34,394 nt of DNA from an uncultured Clostridia bacterium (GTDB lineage Bacteria > Bacillota > Clostridia > TANB77 > CAG-508), in assembly GCA_947626735.1 (NCBI GenBank), contig CANQTK010000013.1:1-34394 (forward strand), read 5' to 3'. Below the pieces are notes generated by a model. It had not been told where the DNA came from. It did no database searches and saw only the letters and a program-made list of their open reading frames with translations. The translations under genes and the position numbers were made by a program. Positions 14,745-22,792 of the stretch are shown piece after piece. Positions within the stretch are counted from its first letter, which is position 1; every line of letters starts with the position of its first letter.

Positions 14745-15320
14745 TTACTTAAAATATTCTCCAAAATACTTTTGTACATTTTCCTCAAACATTTCTTTCG
14801 TATCATTAGCAAAGCGTACTACTTTAATGTTTTTTGTTGTTCTTTCTACCTCATCTGCCATTTTTAAGTACTCTCTTTGCTGCATGATACTACTTTCTAC
14901 TTCAAATTTTTGATATTGATGTTTGTCTCTCTTGATTCTGCTTTCGTATAGAGATTCATCTTGTAAATAGGTTATTACCAAGTAGATATCATACTGCTCT
15001 GCATTTTTCATGTTGTCTAACTGTGCTAACAAAGCTTCATAAGTAGGAGTAAAAGAATACTTTTGATACCCAAGTCTTGAATATACTTCATTAGTGAAAA
15101 AGGTTCTATCAAATATCATATTGATATCAATACAGTTTTCCATATATTCAATTAACTTTTCATACTTTAGCTTTATCTTTGCAAGACCGGTTTCTCCTCT
15201 ATCCTTAATACCAGATAGTCGGTATAAGTCTGTTGCTGCCATATGTTCTCTTAAATAGTTAGTAAAGGTAGTTTTTCCAACCCCTTGTGGTCCTTCTACA
15301 ATGATAATAACATCTTTCAT
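14745..15320 (-). CDS. P-loop (deoxy)nucleoside/nucleotide kinase-like protein
   Basis: A 191-aa soluble protein. The N-terminal EGPQGVGKTTF is a Walker A motif of the thymidylate/deoxynucleoside kinase type, FDRTFFTNEVYSRLG matches the DR(S/T) motif of deoxynucleoside kinases, and a lid-like SRIKRDKHQYQKFE region follows. It probably phosphorylates a nucleoside or nucleotide; the substrate cannot be decided. Similar proteins occur in phages and clostridia. Transcribed alone, divergent from the acyl-CoA synthetase gene; AAAGGAGAAAATCATT precedes the start. Confidence 0.75.
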   Translation of the reverse strand: MKDVIIIVEGPQGVGKTTFTNYLREHMAATDLYRLSGIKDRGETGLAKIKLKYEKLIEYMENCIDINMIFDRTFFTNEVYSRLGYQKYSFTPTYEALLAQLDNMKNAEQYDIYLVITYLQDESLYESRIKRDKHQYQKFEVESSIMQQREYLKMADEVERTTKNIKVVRFANDTKEMFEENVQKYFGEYFK

Positions 15321-15484
15321 AATGATTTTCTCCTTTCTTTTGATACATCAAAAGTTTATAATACTTTTTGTTACTACGCGTATTATATTCTTTTTTCTTC
15401 TATTTGTAAAGATTCAAATAAGAATTTTGTCAAATATTGTATTATTTTACTAGCAAAAAAATATTAGTCTAAATAGTCAATTTC

Positions 15485-15513
15485 CTTGTAATTTTTTTCA
15501 TTTTAGAATATAA
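15485..15513 (+). promoter_or_regulatory. Promoter of the first acyl-CoA synthetase gene
   Basis: TTGTAA (15485-15490), 17 bp, TATAAT (15508-15513), about 60 nt before the ATG. Confidence 0.65.
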
Positions 15514-15576
15514 TGAAGGGGTAAAATTAGATTTTTATAAGTTGATGAAAATTTCAACAAAGATAGGAGTTTTAAC

Positions 15577-17310
15577 ATGAGCGATACTTTTAAGCCACAA
15601 AAAAATATGATTTATCCTGAAATGCATGTCGATACTTTTCGTGAGTTAATTGACACGGCAACTGCTAAATTTGCAAACAAAGTTGCCTTTACTTATAAAA
15701 AAGATTCTACCGCAAAAGTTCCAGAATATGTGCATGTTACATTTCAGGAACATTTTGAACATGTAAAAGCACTTTCTACCAAACTTTTAGATATGGGGTT
15801 AGAGGGTAAAAAAGTAGCCATTATTAGCCATAACCAATACCCATGGCCAGTATCTTATATGGCAATTAATAATGGAAATATGGTTTCTGTTCCTCTTGAC
15901 CATCTTTTACCACAAAATGAAATTGAAACTTCTTTAATCAGAAGTAAGGCAGAAGCTGTTGTGTTTGATGGAAAGTTTTTAGAAACTTTTAAGAACATTA
16001 AAGAAAAGAATATAACCAATTTAAAATATTATATCAATATGAATGCAGATAGACATGACGTGCAAAATGGTATTCTTTCTTTTTGGCAACTAATTGAAGA
16101 AGGTAAAATGCTTCTTGCTAATGGTAATACTGTTTATGATAATATTAAAATTGATCCAGACAAGTTATCTGTTTTAATTTTTACTTCTGGAACTACTGGT
16201 ATGTCAAAAGCTGTTATGCTTTCTCAAAGAAATATTTGCTCTAATGTATCTGGTATGACTACTTTAATTAAAGCAAGAGATGATGATAACATTTTATCCT
16301 TCTTACCTTTGCACCACACGTTAGAGTGCACAGCCACTTACTTATTCTGCTTCTTTGTTGGTTTTGAAATTTGTTATTGTGATGGTTTAAAACATATTGC
16401 GAAAAACTTAGTGGAATATAAAATTAGTGGTATGGTATGTGTTCCTGCTGTTTTGGAAATTATGTATCGACAAATCTGGAAGACCATCAAACAAAAGAAA
16501 TTAGAAATTCCTGTAAAAATGATGATGGCACTTTCTAACTTCTTACTATTCTTCCATATTGATATTAGAAGAAAGTTATTTAAAAGCATTTTAGATAACT
16601 TAGGTGGAAGACTAAGAACCATTATTTATGGTTCTGCCTCTGCAGATATAAAAGTAATTAAATTCTTCAATAGTATTGGTGTCGTTATGATTCAAGGATA
16701 TGGTTTAACAGAGACCTCTCCTGTTATTTCTGCGGAAAATGATAAATATCAAAGACCTGGTAGTGCAGGTCGTCCACAATTCTGCCAAGAGGTTAAAATT
16801 GCTAACCCAGATGAAAATGGAATTGGAGAAATTACCGTAAAAGGTCCAAATGTTATGCTTGGTTATTACGAAGATGAAGAAAAAACTAAAGAAGTCATGA
16901 TTGATGGCTATTTCCATACTGGTGATTTAGGCTATATTGATAAAGATGGTTACCTTTTTGTAACTGGTAGAATTAAGGATATGATTGTTTTAACAAGTGG
17001 AAAGAAAATTTTCCCACAAGAAATTGAAACTTTATTAAACGAATCTCCTTATATTGTGGAAAGTTTTGTATATGTTGCTCCTCATAATCAAGATAGAATT
17101 TGTGCTAAATTAGTGTATGATGCACAAAATGAGATTTTCCAAGGAAAAACAGAGGAAGAAATTTATAGCTTTTTGAAAGAAGAAGTAAAAAAGGTAAATA
17201 CGCAAATACCAAAATATAAAAATATATTTGATATTAAGATAACAACAGAGCCTTTCATTAAAACAACTACACAGAAAATCAAAAGATTTGAGGAAATGAA
17301 AAGGTTATAA
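15577..17310 (+). CDS. AMP-dependent acyl-CoA synthetase/ligase, copy 1
   Basis: A 577-aa ANL-superfamily enzyme that activates a carboxylic acid, probably a fatty acid, with ATP to an acyl-AMP and then acyl-CoA. Motifs: A3 P-loop FTSGTTGMSKAV, SFLPLHHTLE, A5 GYGLTETSPV, A7 GYFHTGDLGYIDKDGY, hinge GRIKDMIVLTSGKK, C-terminal catalytic Lys region TTTQKIKRFEE. No signal peptide. Substrate specificity cannot be read; the architecture is that of long-chain FadD-like ligases. TAGGAG precedes ATG. About half of the aligned motif regions match copy 2. Confidence 0.88.
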   Translation: MSDTFKPQKNMIYPEMHVDTFRELIDTATAKFANKVAFTYKKDSTAKVPEYVHVTFQEHFEHVKALSTKLLDMGLEGKKVAIISHNQYPWPVSYMAINNGNMVSVPLDHLLPQNEIETSLIRSKAEAVVFDGKFLETFKNIKEKNITNLKYYINMNADRHDVQNGILSFWQLIEEGKMLLANGNTVYDNIKIDPDKLSVLIFTSGTTGMSKAVMLSQRNICSNVSGMTTLIKARDDDNILSFLPLHHTLECTATYLFCFFVGFEICYCDGLKHIAKNLVEYKISGMVCVPAVLEIMYRQIWKTIKQKKLEIPVKMMMALSNFLLFFHIDIRRKLFKSILDNLGGRLRTIIYGSASADIKVIKFFNSIGVVMIQGYGLTETSPVISAENDKYQRPGSAGRPQFCQEVKIANPDENGIGEITVKGPNVMLGYYEDEEKTKEVMIDGYFHTGDLGYIDKDGYLFVTGRIKDMIVLTSGKKIFPQEIETLLNESPYIVESFVYVAPHNQDRICAKLVYDAQNEIFQGKTEEEIYSFLKEEVKKVNTQIPKYKNIFDIKITTEPFIKTTTQKIKRFEEMKRL

Positions 17311-17410
17311 AAATTTATAAAAACTATTGCAATTTTTTTATAATTGTGTATAATATAAATATAAAAAGATTATAGTGTTTTGTGTGTATTTTTCAAAACA
17401 AGAAAAAACA

Positions 17411-17444
17411 AAAAAGTAGGTGGTTGCAGCCACCTACTTTTTTT
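17411..17444 (-). terminator. Bidirectional terminator
   Basis: GTAGGTGG and CCACCTAC form an 8-bp GC-rich stem (loop TTGCAG) extended by A/T arms, with T runs on both strands. It ends acyl-CoA synthetase copy 1 and the convergent 43-aa peptide gene. Confidence 0.9.
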
Positions 17445-17574
17445 ACCAAAACAACGCAAGTATTTCCTTAATTACTTTTGATATTTCTAAAACTATTTTC
17501 AAGTTTTTTAATATCTTATGTAAGATGTTCTTTTTTGGCCTCTTATAGTGTTTTCTTTTGTGTGTTTTTTTCAT
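17443..17574 (-). CDS. Small basic peptide, 43 aa
   Basis: A short gene with complete signals: promoter at 17614-17642, AAAGGGGGTGATAAA immediately before ATG, and a terminator at its stop. The product is strongly cationic at the N-terminus (MKKTHKRKHYKRPKKN) and continues as an amphipathic or hydrophobic helix (ILHKILKNLKIVLEISKVIK) ending in LFW. No leader-peptide cleavage motif or cysteine. It could be a membrane-active peptide, a small toxin or a nucleic-acid/ribosome-binding peptide; no family is recognised. Transcribed divergently from acyl-CoA synthetase copy 2. Confidence 0.65.
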   Translation of the reverse strand: MKKTHKRKHYKRPKKNILHKILKNLKIVLEISKVIKEILALFW

Positions 17575-17613
17575 TTTATCACCCCCTTTCATAGAGGTTT
17601 TAAAGTAAACATA

Positions 17614-17642
17614 ATTATATAATCTTGTTTTTTATTTGTAAA
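17614..17642 (-). promoter_or_regulatory. Promoter of the 43-aa peptide gene
   Basis: Minus strand TTTACA (17637-17642), 17 bp, TATAAT (17614-17619), about 40 nt before the ATG. Confidence 0.7.
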
Positions 17643-17698
17643 CATTTTCCATTCAAAATATCCTATAAATTTCCTACAAAACTCGACATTTTTCATTC

Positions 17699-17727
17699 TT
17701 GCAATTTGCTACAAAATAAGGTACAAT
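17699..17727 (+). promoter_or_regulatory. Promoter of the second acyl-CoA synthetase gene
   Basis: TTGCAA (17699-17704), 17 bp, TACAAT (17722-17727). A CTCGACATTT motif slightly upstream (17683-17692) is a weak 0A-box-like match. Confidence 0.6.
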
Positions 17728-17759
17728 AATGGCATAAAATAAGAAAAGAGGGATTTATT

Positions 17760-19490
17760 TTGGAAGATTCAAGAAGAAAATTATACGAAGCAGATGAAAT
17801 TCATAATTTTAGAGAATTAGTAGAACGTTATGAAGCAAAATATGCTGATAAAATTGCTTTCACTTATAAATTAGAGCCCAAAGCAAAAGAATACATCAAT
17901 AAAACCTATCGTGAATTTGTTTGTGATATAAAAAGTTTGGCAACTAGCTTAATCGATTTAGGGCTAACCCAAAAACGCGTTGCCATTATTAGTCCAAATC
18001 GTTATGAATGGTGTGTTTCTTATTTGGCTACCACAACTTCAAATATCATTGTCGTTCCTCTTGATAAATCGCTTCCTAGCAATGAACTTGAAAGTTTAAT
18101 GATTCGAAGTAAAGCAGAAGCTGTTATTTTTGATAAAGAATACCAAGAAACCTTTATTAAAATTAGAAAAGAAGGCAAGTCTAATTTAAATTATTATATT
18201 TGTATGGACAATACGCCAAATTCTGCATTTTTAAAATATAGCGAATTATTAGATAGCGGAAAAAAGAAATTAGAAAATGGAGATACTCGCTATAATGAAG
18301 TAGAAATTGATAATAATGCTATGTCAATTATGCTCTTTACTTCTGGGACAACCTCTATTTCCAAAGCTGTTAGCCTGTCTCAAGCTAATATTTGTGCTGA
18401 TATTTATAGTCTTTCTCAAATGACCGATATTCGTAAAGAGGATGTTTTCTTATCTTTCTTACCACTTCATCATACTTTTGAATCAACCTGCACGTTTTTA
18501 TATGGCACTTATAGTGGTATTACAGTTGCTTTTTGTGATGGCATTCGTCATGTCGCAAATAATTTAAAGGAATACCATGTTACTGGCTTTGTTTGCGTTC
18601 CTTTAATGCTTGAAATTATGTATAAAAAAATAGAAAAGGCTTTAAAAGAACAAAAGAAATATACCCTAATTAAATTTCTATCTGCCTTTTGCAATTTTCT
18701 TTTAAAATTTGGCATTGATATTCGAAGAAAGGTAATGAAACCTGTCTTAGATAATTTTGCACCTAATTTACGCATTCTCATTGCAGGAGGAGCCCCTATG
18801 AGTAATGAAGCAATCCACGGTTTTCTAAATTTAGGAATTAATTTAATGCAAGGTTATGGCTTAACAGAAACTTCTCCTGTTTTAGCAGGTGAAAATGACA
18901 AATATAAAAAACTTGGCTCTGTTGGATTTCCTCTTCCTGGTATTGAAATTGCAATTGATTCTCCCAATAAAGAAGGAATTGGCGAAATTAAAGCAAAAGC
19001 ACCAACGGTTATGCTTGGCTACTATGAAAATGAAGAAGCTACCAATGAAGTGTTAAAAGATGGATGGTTCTATACAGGAGATTTAGGTTATTTTGATAAA
19101 GATGGATTTCTATTCATTACAGGGCGCAAAAAGGATGTCATTGTTTTAAAAAATGGAAAGAATATTTATCCAGAAGAACTAGAAATTTTAATTAACAAAC
19201 TTCCTTATGTAGAAGAAAGCATGGTGTTTGGAAAGAAAGATCCAAAGGATGATGATTCTATTTTATGTGCAAAAATTGTTTATAATAAAGATATCATGAA
19301 AGAAAAATATCCTTCCAAAAAGCAAGAAGATTATCATTCACTTATTTGGCAAGATATTAAAACGATGGTAAATAAGTCAATGCCAGCTTATAAATACATT
19401 CGTGAAATTCTTGTTACAGATGAACCTTTAATTAAGACAACTACGCAAAAAATTAAAAGACATGAGGAATTAAAGAAAATTTTAGGATAA
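17760..19490 (+). CDS. AMP-dependent acyl-CoA synthetase/ligase, copy 2
   Basis: A 576-aa paralogue of copy 1 with the same motif order: FTSGTTSISKAV, SFLPLHHTFES, GYGLTETSPVLAGEN, GWFYTGDLGYFDKDGF, GRKKDVIVLKNGKN, TTTQKIKRHEE. Odd point: in the A3 phosphate-binding loop the usual glycine after TT is serine (TSGTTS), which may lower ATP use or alter specificity. The start is TTG at 17760, supported by AGAGGGA just upstream and alignment with copy 1. It has its own promoter and terminator, so the two copies are separately controlled. Confidence 0.87.
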   Translation: MEDSRRKLYEADEIHNFRELVERYEAKYADKIAFTYKLEPKAKEYINKTYREFVCDIKSLATSLIDLGLTQKRVAIISPNRYEWCVSYLATTTSNIIVVPLDKSLPSNELESLMIRSKAEAVIFDKEYQETFIKIRKEGKSNLNYYICMDNTPNSAFLKYSELLDSGKKKLENGDTRYNEVEIDNNAMSIMLFTSGTTSISKAVSLSQANICADIYSLSQMTDIRKEDVFLSFLPLHHTFESTCTFLYGTYSGITVAFCDGIRHVANNLKEYHVTGFVCVPLMLEIMYKKIEKALKEQKKYTLIKFLSAFCNFLLKFGIDIRRKVMKPVLDNFAPNLRILIAGGAPMSNEAIHGFLNLGINLMQGYGLTETSPVLAGENDKYKKLGSVGFPLPGIEIAIDSPNKEGIGEIKAKAPTVMLGYYENEEATNEVLKDGWFYTGDLGYFDKDGFLFITGRKKDVIVLKNGKNIYPEELEILINKLPYVEESMVFGKKDPKDDDSILCAKIVYNKDIMKEKYPSKKQEDYHSLIWQDIKTMVNKSMPAYKYIREILVTDEPLIKTTTQKIKRHEELKKILG

Positions 19491-19540
19491 ACTATTTTTT
19501 AACAATGATTTAAGAGATGTAAGAAGTAAAATAATAGTCA

Positions 19541-19580
19541 GCAAAAAGGATGGACAAAATGTCCGTCCTTTTTGCTTTTA
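19541..19580 (+). terminator. Terminator after acyl-CoA synthetase copy 2
   Basis: GCAAAAAGGATGGAC pairs with GTCCGTCCTTTTTGC (one T-G pair), loop AAAAT, then TTTT. Confidence 0.85.
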
Positions 19581-19601
19581 TATCAAAATCTTTCCTTTTT
19601 T

Positions 19602-19635
19602 ACCTGTTTTTTTCCTCCGTCCCCAAAAACAGGTT
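19602..19635 (-). repeat. 34-nt palindromic repeat, copy 1
   Basis: Identical, base for base, to 22759-22792. CCTGTTTTT/AAAAACAGG arms enclose a core that reads GGGGACGGAGG on the minus strand. It sits just after the rng stop codon. GGGGACG is shared with the repeats at 21484 and 21622. Confidence 0.85.
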
Positions 19636-19648
19636 CCAAAAATAGGTT

Positions 19649-20845
19649 CTATTCAGCACTAAACATATGCTTTCTTGTCATTTCTAGTAAGTTTAATTTT
19701 GTAAATTGCATAATTTGCGTTTTTGCTCTATCTTCTTTTAAACTTTCTTTTAATGTTTTTACTACTTCTTCTTTGCTTTTTTCTTCTTGCATATCAATAT
19801 AGTCTATAATAATAATTCCACCAATATCACGAAGTCTTAATTGCTTTGCTATTTCGATGCTAGCCTCTTTGTTTACTTTTAATACTGTTTTTTCTAAGTT
19901 TTCTTTTCCTGTAAATTTTCCAGAGTTTACATCAATGGCAGTTAATGCTTCTGTTTTATCTATTGTAATAAAGCCTCCACATTTTAGCCAAATTTTTCTA
20001 TTTTCTAACTTTTCAACTTGGGTTTCTATATCATATTTATTTTCCAAATTTTCTTTTTCTAATTTGATTGGTATTACTGCTTCTTCATGCAATGATATAA
20101 GAATTTTTTCTATTTCTTCTTGCAATGCTTTAGTATTTACAAAAATGCTATCTAATCCATTATCTGCTAAATCTAATAAAATTCTTTCTAAGATAGTATC
20201 TGTTTGCTGTAATATAACAGGCTCGTTTTTTTCTTTTTGTTTTTCAAATTCATTTTGCAAACCTTCTAATTTTTGCATCGCATTTTGTAAATCTTTTTGT
20301 AGTAACTTCTCCTCTTTTTTCTCTGCCGCGGTACGAATAATAACTCCTACTTTTTTATCTCTTTTTACTTTATTGATCATTGTTATTAGTCTATTTCTTT
20401 CTTCTTCGTCTTCTATTTTTTGCGAAATTGTAATAAAATCATTTTCTGGAAGCACAACTACAAATCTTCCTGCTACTTGAATATTGGTACTTACTCTTGC
20501 TCCTTTGTTATTGTTACTATCTTTCTTTACTTGCACTAAAACCATTTGATTTGGCTTAATATAGTCTTTTATATTGTATTTCTCTAAATCTTCCTCTTTG
20601 TTTCCTGTTACGTTGCTTTTTTTAGGTAGCACATCTCGAATATGTAAAAAAGCATTTTTCTCCTGTCCAATATCTACAAAAGCAGCCTGCATACCTGGTA
20701 ATACATCGACTACTTTTCCAATATAAATATTGCCTTCTAAACGTTTTTGATTTTCTTGCTCTTTATAATATTCTTTTAAAATACCATCTTCTACATAAGC
20801 AATTTGTTTTCCTTCTTGCTTTTGAATGATGACTAATTCTTTCAT
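19649..20845 (-). CDS. rng: Ribonuclease E/G family protein (Rng)
   Basis: An endoribonuclease for rRNA/mRNA processing. The 398-aa protein has an N-terminal S1 domain (GNIYIGKVVDVLPGMQAAFV, then DIGQEKNAFLHI), an RNase-H-like part, and the DNase-I-like catalytic part with TAIDVNSGKFTG and IIIIDYIDMQEE carrying the two Mg-binding Asp residues, ending LLEMTRKHMFSAE. It stops where longer homologues carry the zinc-link and small domain, so it is the short form and may differ in oligomerisation. AGGAAAG precedes the ATG; pth is 64 nt upstream and the two may be co-transcribed. Confidence 0.9.
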   Translation of the reverse strand: MKELVIIQKQEGKQIAYVEDGILKEYYKEQENQKRLEGNIYIGKVVDVLPGMQAAFVDIGQEKNAFLHIRDVLPKKSNVTGNKEEDLEKYNIKDYIKPNQMVLVQVKKDSNNNKGARVSTNIQVAGRFVVVLPENDFITISQKIEDEEERNRLITMINKVKRDKKVGVIIRTAAEKKEEKLLQKDLQNAMQKLEGLQNEFEKQKEKNEPVILQQTDTILERILLDLADNGLDSIFVNTKALQEEIEKILISLHEEAVIPIKLEKENLENKYDIETQVEKLENRKIWLKCGGFITIDKTEALTAIDVNSGKFTGKENLEKTVLKVNKEASIEIAKQLRLRDIGGIIIIDYIDMQEEKSKEEVVKTLKESLKEDRAKTQIMQFTKLNLLEMTRKHMFSAE

Positions 20846-20909
20846 GTATATCTTTCCTTTCGAAAGTTTATCTTTTTTCTATTTTGCATAAATATTGCTT
20901 TCTTTTTTT

Positions 20910-21467
20910 CTAATTAAAAATATTCATTGCTTTATCAATTCCATCTTTTAATATGGAAGCCATTGCCTCTGCTGCCTGCTCTACCCCTTTATTAAGTAGC
21001 TCTATTTCTTCTTCTGAAATAGCACCTATTACATAGGATATGGCATCTTGCTTTTCTTTTGGACTTCCAATGCCTACACGAATTCTTGCAAATTCTTCCG
21101 TTTGTAAATTGCTTACTACCGATTTCATGCCATTATGAGAACCTGGACCACCTTTTTTCCTAATTTTAATCTGCCCTGGCTCAATATCCATATCATCAAA
21201 TATTACATATATATTTTCTATTGGAATTTTGTAAAATCGAACCACTTGAATTATTGCATCTCCGCTTAAGTTCATATAAGTTTGTGGTTTTAATAAAATG
21301 ACTTTTTTCCCTTCTATCATGCCTTCTCCATATAAACTGTCAAACTTTTTCTTATTCACTTCAATCCTATATTTTTGTGCTAATTGATTGATAACATTAA
21401 AACCCATATTGTGTCTTGTTTTGCTATAATCTGCCTCTGGATTTCCAAGTCCTACAATTAATTCCAT
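20910..21467 (-). CDS. pth: Peptidyl-tRNA hydrolase
   Basis: Releases tRNA from peptidyl-tRNA that drops off ribosomes. The 185-aa protein has every family landmark: GLGNPEADYSKTRHNMGF (catalytic His and tRNA-binding Asn), LLKPQTYMNLSG, VIFDDMDIEPG with the catalytic Asp, and GGPGSHNGMKS. Normal length, no defect. The start follows GGGGAGGAAAC. It lies between the hslO repeat region and rng, all on the minus strand. Confidence 0.95.
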   Translation of the reverse strand: MELIVGLGNPEADYSKTRHNMGFNVINQLAQKYRIEVNKKKFDSLYGEGMIEGKKVILLKPQTYMNLSGDAIIQVVRFYKIPIENIYVIFDDMDIEPGQIKIRKKGGPGSHNGMKSVVSNLQTEEFARIRVGIGSPKEKQDAISYVIGAISEEEIELLNKGVEQAAEAMASILKDGIDKAMNIFN

Positions 21468-21483
21468 TGTTTCCTCCCCATTT

Positions 21484-21520
21484 AATGTCTCTTTAGGGAC
21501 GTTTCCTAATGAGACATTTT
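21484..21520 (+). repeat. About 37-nt palindromic repeat, left copy of an inverted pair
   Basis: AATGTCTC and GAGACATT arms around a core with GGGACGTTTCCT. It is almost identical to the reverse complement of 21622-21658, so the two copies face each other across about 100 bp upstream of pth. Confidence 0.8.
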
Positions 21521-21621
21521 CTAATTTTGTATCTTAAAAATAATAAAGTTGCTATGATACACCTTTTATATAATGTTAATTTTAAATAATTTAACATTCT
21601 TGCTTATAATATATAATAGAA

Positions 21622-21658
21622 AAATGTCTCTTTAGGAAACGTCCCCAAAGAGACATTT
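21622..21658 (-). repeat. About 37-nt palindromic repeat, right copy, inside the hslO 3' end
   Basis: Minus strand core GGGGACGTTTCCT with AATGTCTC/GAGACATT arms. It overlaps the last codons of hslO and supplies its stop codon. Confidence 0.8.
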
Positions 21659-22513
21659 TAGTTCATCTTCCGTGAAAGTATATTTTTGATTGCAAAAGTG
21701 GCAAACTACTTCTGCTTTTTTATCTTCTTCTATGATTTTTTGTAATTCTTCTTTGCCGATGGATTGCAATGCTTTTGCCATTTTTTCTTTGCTACAGGTA
21801 CATTGATATTTTGGTATACTTTCTTCTTGTTCTAGTATTTTGATAGCACTATCTCCTGTGATGTCTTGTGCAATTTCTAGCAAACTCATATTTTCTTCTA
21901 ACATTTGCGAAATTGGCTTTGCTTCTTTTAAACGATTTTCTAAAATAAATAGTTCGTCTTCTGTTGCATCTGGCATGCTAGATACAATGAAGCCTCCTGC
22001 TTTTTTAACGCCATTTTTATTCACTAGAACACCTAATGCTACGGCTGTATTTTTCTGTTCTGATGTATAATAGTAATTGGCAAAGTCTTCTGCTATTTCT
22101 CCTGAAATTAATTTTGACATGCCAATATATGGTTCTTTTAACCCTATATCTCTTATGACATATAAAAAGCCTTCTTTTCCTACTGCCTCTCCTACATTTA
22201 ATTTTCCATCTTCTCTTAAAGGAACATCTACTTGTGGATTTTCTACATATCCTCTTGTTCTTCCTTTTCCGTCTGCTGTAATCGTCATTCCGCCAATCGG
22301 ACCATTTCCTTTTATTTGAAGGGTAATGCTATCTTTTTCTTGTTTTAAATTACTTGCCATTAAAGTTCCCATGGTTAAGCATCTTCCTAGTGCTGCTGTT
22401 GCTACTGGGCTTAAATCATGGATTGTTCTTGCCTTTTCTACTAATTCTGTGGTTTCTACACAGGTAATATTTATTTTTCCATGATAGGCTAAAAATTTTT
22501 GTATTTTGTCCAT
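21632..22513 (-). CDS. hslO: Hsp33 redox-regulated chaperonin
   Basis: A cytoplasmic holdase activated by oxidative disulfide formation. The 293-aa protein shows the N-terminal core (RCLTMGTLMASNLK, NGPIGGMTITADGKGRTRG) and the C-terminal zinc switch with CTC and CHFC, the CxC..CxxC set. Its last eight or so residues, CLFGDVS and the stop, are encoded by the palindromic repeat at 21622-21658, so the original C-terminus was probably replaced; the zinc site is intact. The ribosome site (GGGGGAAAATAAATAAC) is modest. Confidence 0.94.
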   Translation of the reverse strand: MDKIQKFLAYHGKINITCVETTELVEKARTIHDLSPVATAALGRCLTMGTLMASNLKQEKDSITLQIKGNGPIGGMTITADGKGRTRGYVENPQVDVPLREDGKLNVGEAVGKEGFLYVIRDIGLKEPYIGMSKLISGEIAEDFANYYYTSEQKNTAVALGVLVNKNGVKKAGGFIVSSMPDATEDELFILENRLKEAKPISQMLEENMSLLEIAQDITGDSAIKILEQEESIPKYQCTCSKEKMAKALQSIGKEELQKIIEEDKKAEVVCHFCNQKYTFTEDELKCLFGDVS

Positions 22514-22695
22514 GTTATTTATTTTCCCCCATTTTAGTGTAAATATCGTTTCAATTATACATTACTATTACAATATCTGTATTTTAACATATTTTTTGTC
22601 TTTTATCAAACTTTTTATTACCTTACTTTCAACTTTTTTAAAAATTGAAATTTGATAAGAATTTTTATTGAATTTAAACTTTTATCATAATCAGA

Positions 22696-22750
22696 CAAAA
22701 AAATAAAAAGGATTCCTTAGCGTTCTAACATGCAACGAAAAGAGTCCTTT
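22696..22750 (-). terminator. Terminator of the transferase-rubredoxin gene
   Basis: Minus strand AAAGGACTC pairs with GAATCCTTT (inner AACG/CGTT pairing possible), followed by TTTATTTTTTT. The 34-nt repeat lies between it and the stop codon. Confidence 0.65.
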
Positions 22751-22758
22751 CTATTTTA

Positions 22759-22792
22759 ACCTGTTTTTTTCCTCCGTCCCCAAAAACAGGTT
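22759..22792 (-). repeat. 34-nt palindromic repeat, copy 2
   Basis: Identical to 19602-19635. It abuts the stop codon of the transferase-rubredoxin gene at 22793, again at a gene 3' end. Confidence 0.85.

Noticed and set aside
19857..20480. Long plus-strand ORF opposite rng, and similar ones opposite hslO, the transferase, yqfD and era
   Set aside because: Ser/Phe-rich antisense translations of conserved minus-strand genes; typical shadows in low-GC DNA.
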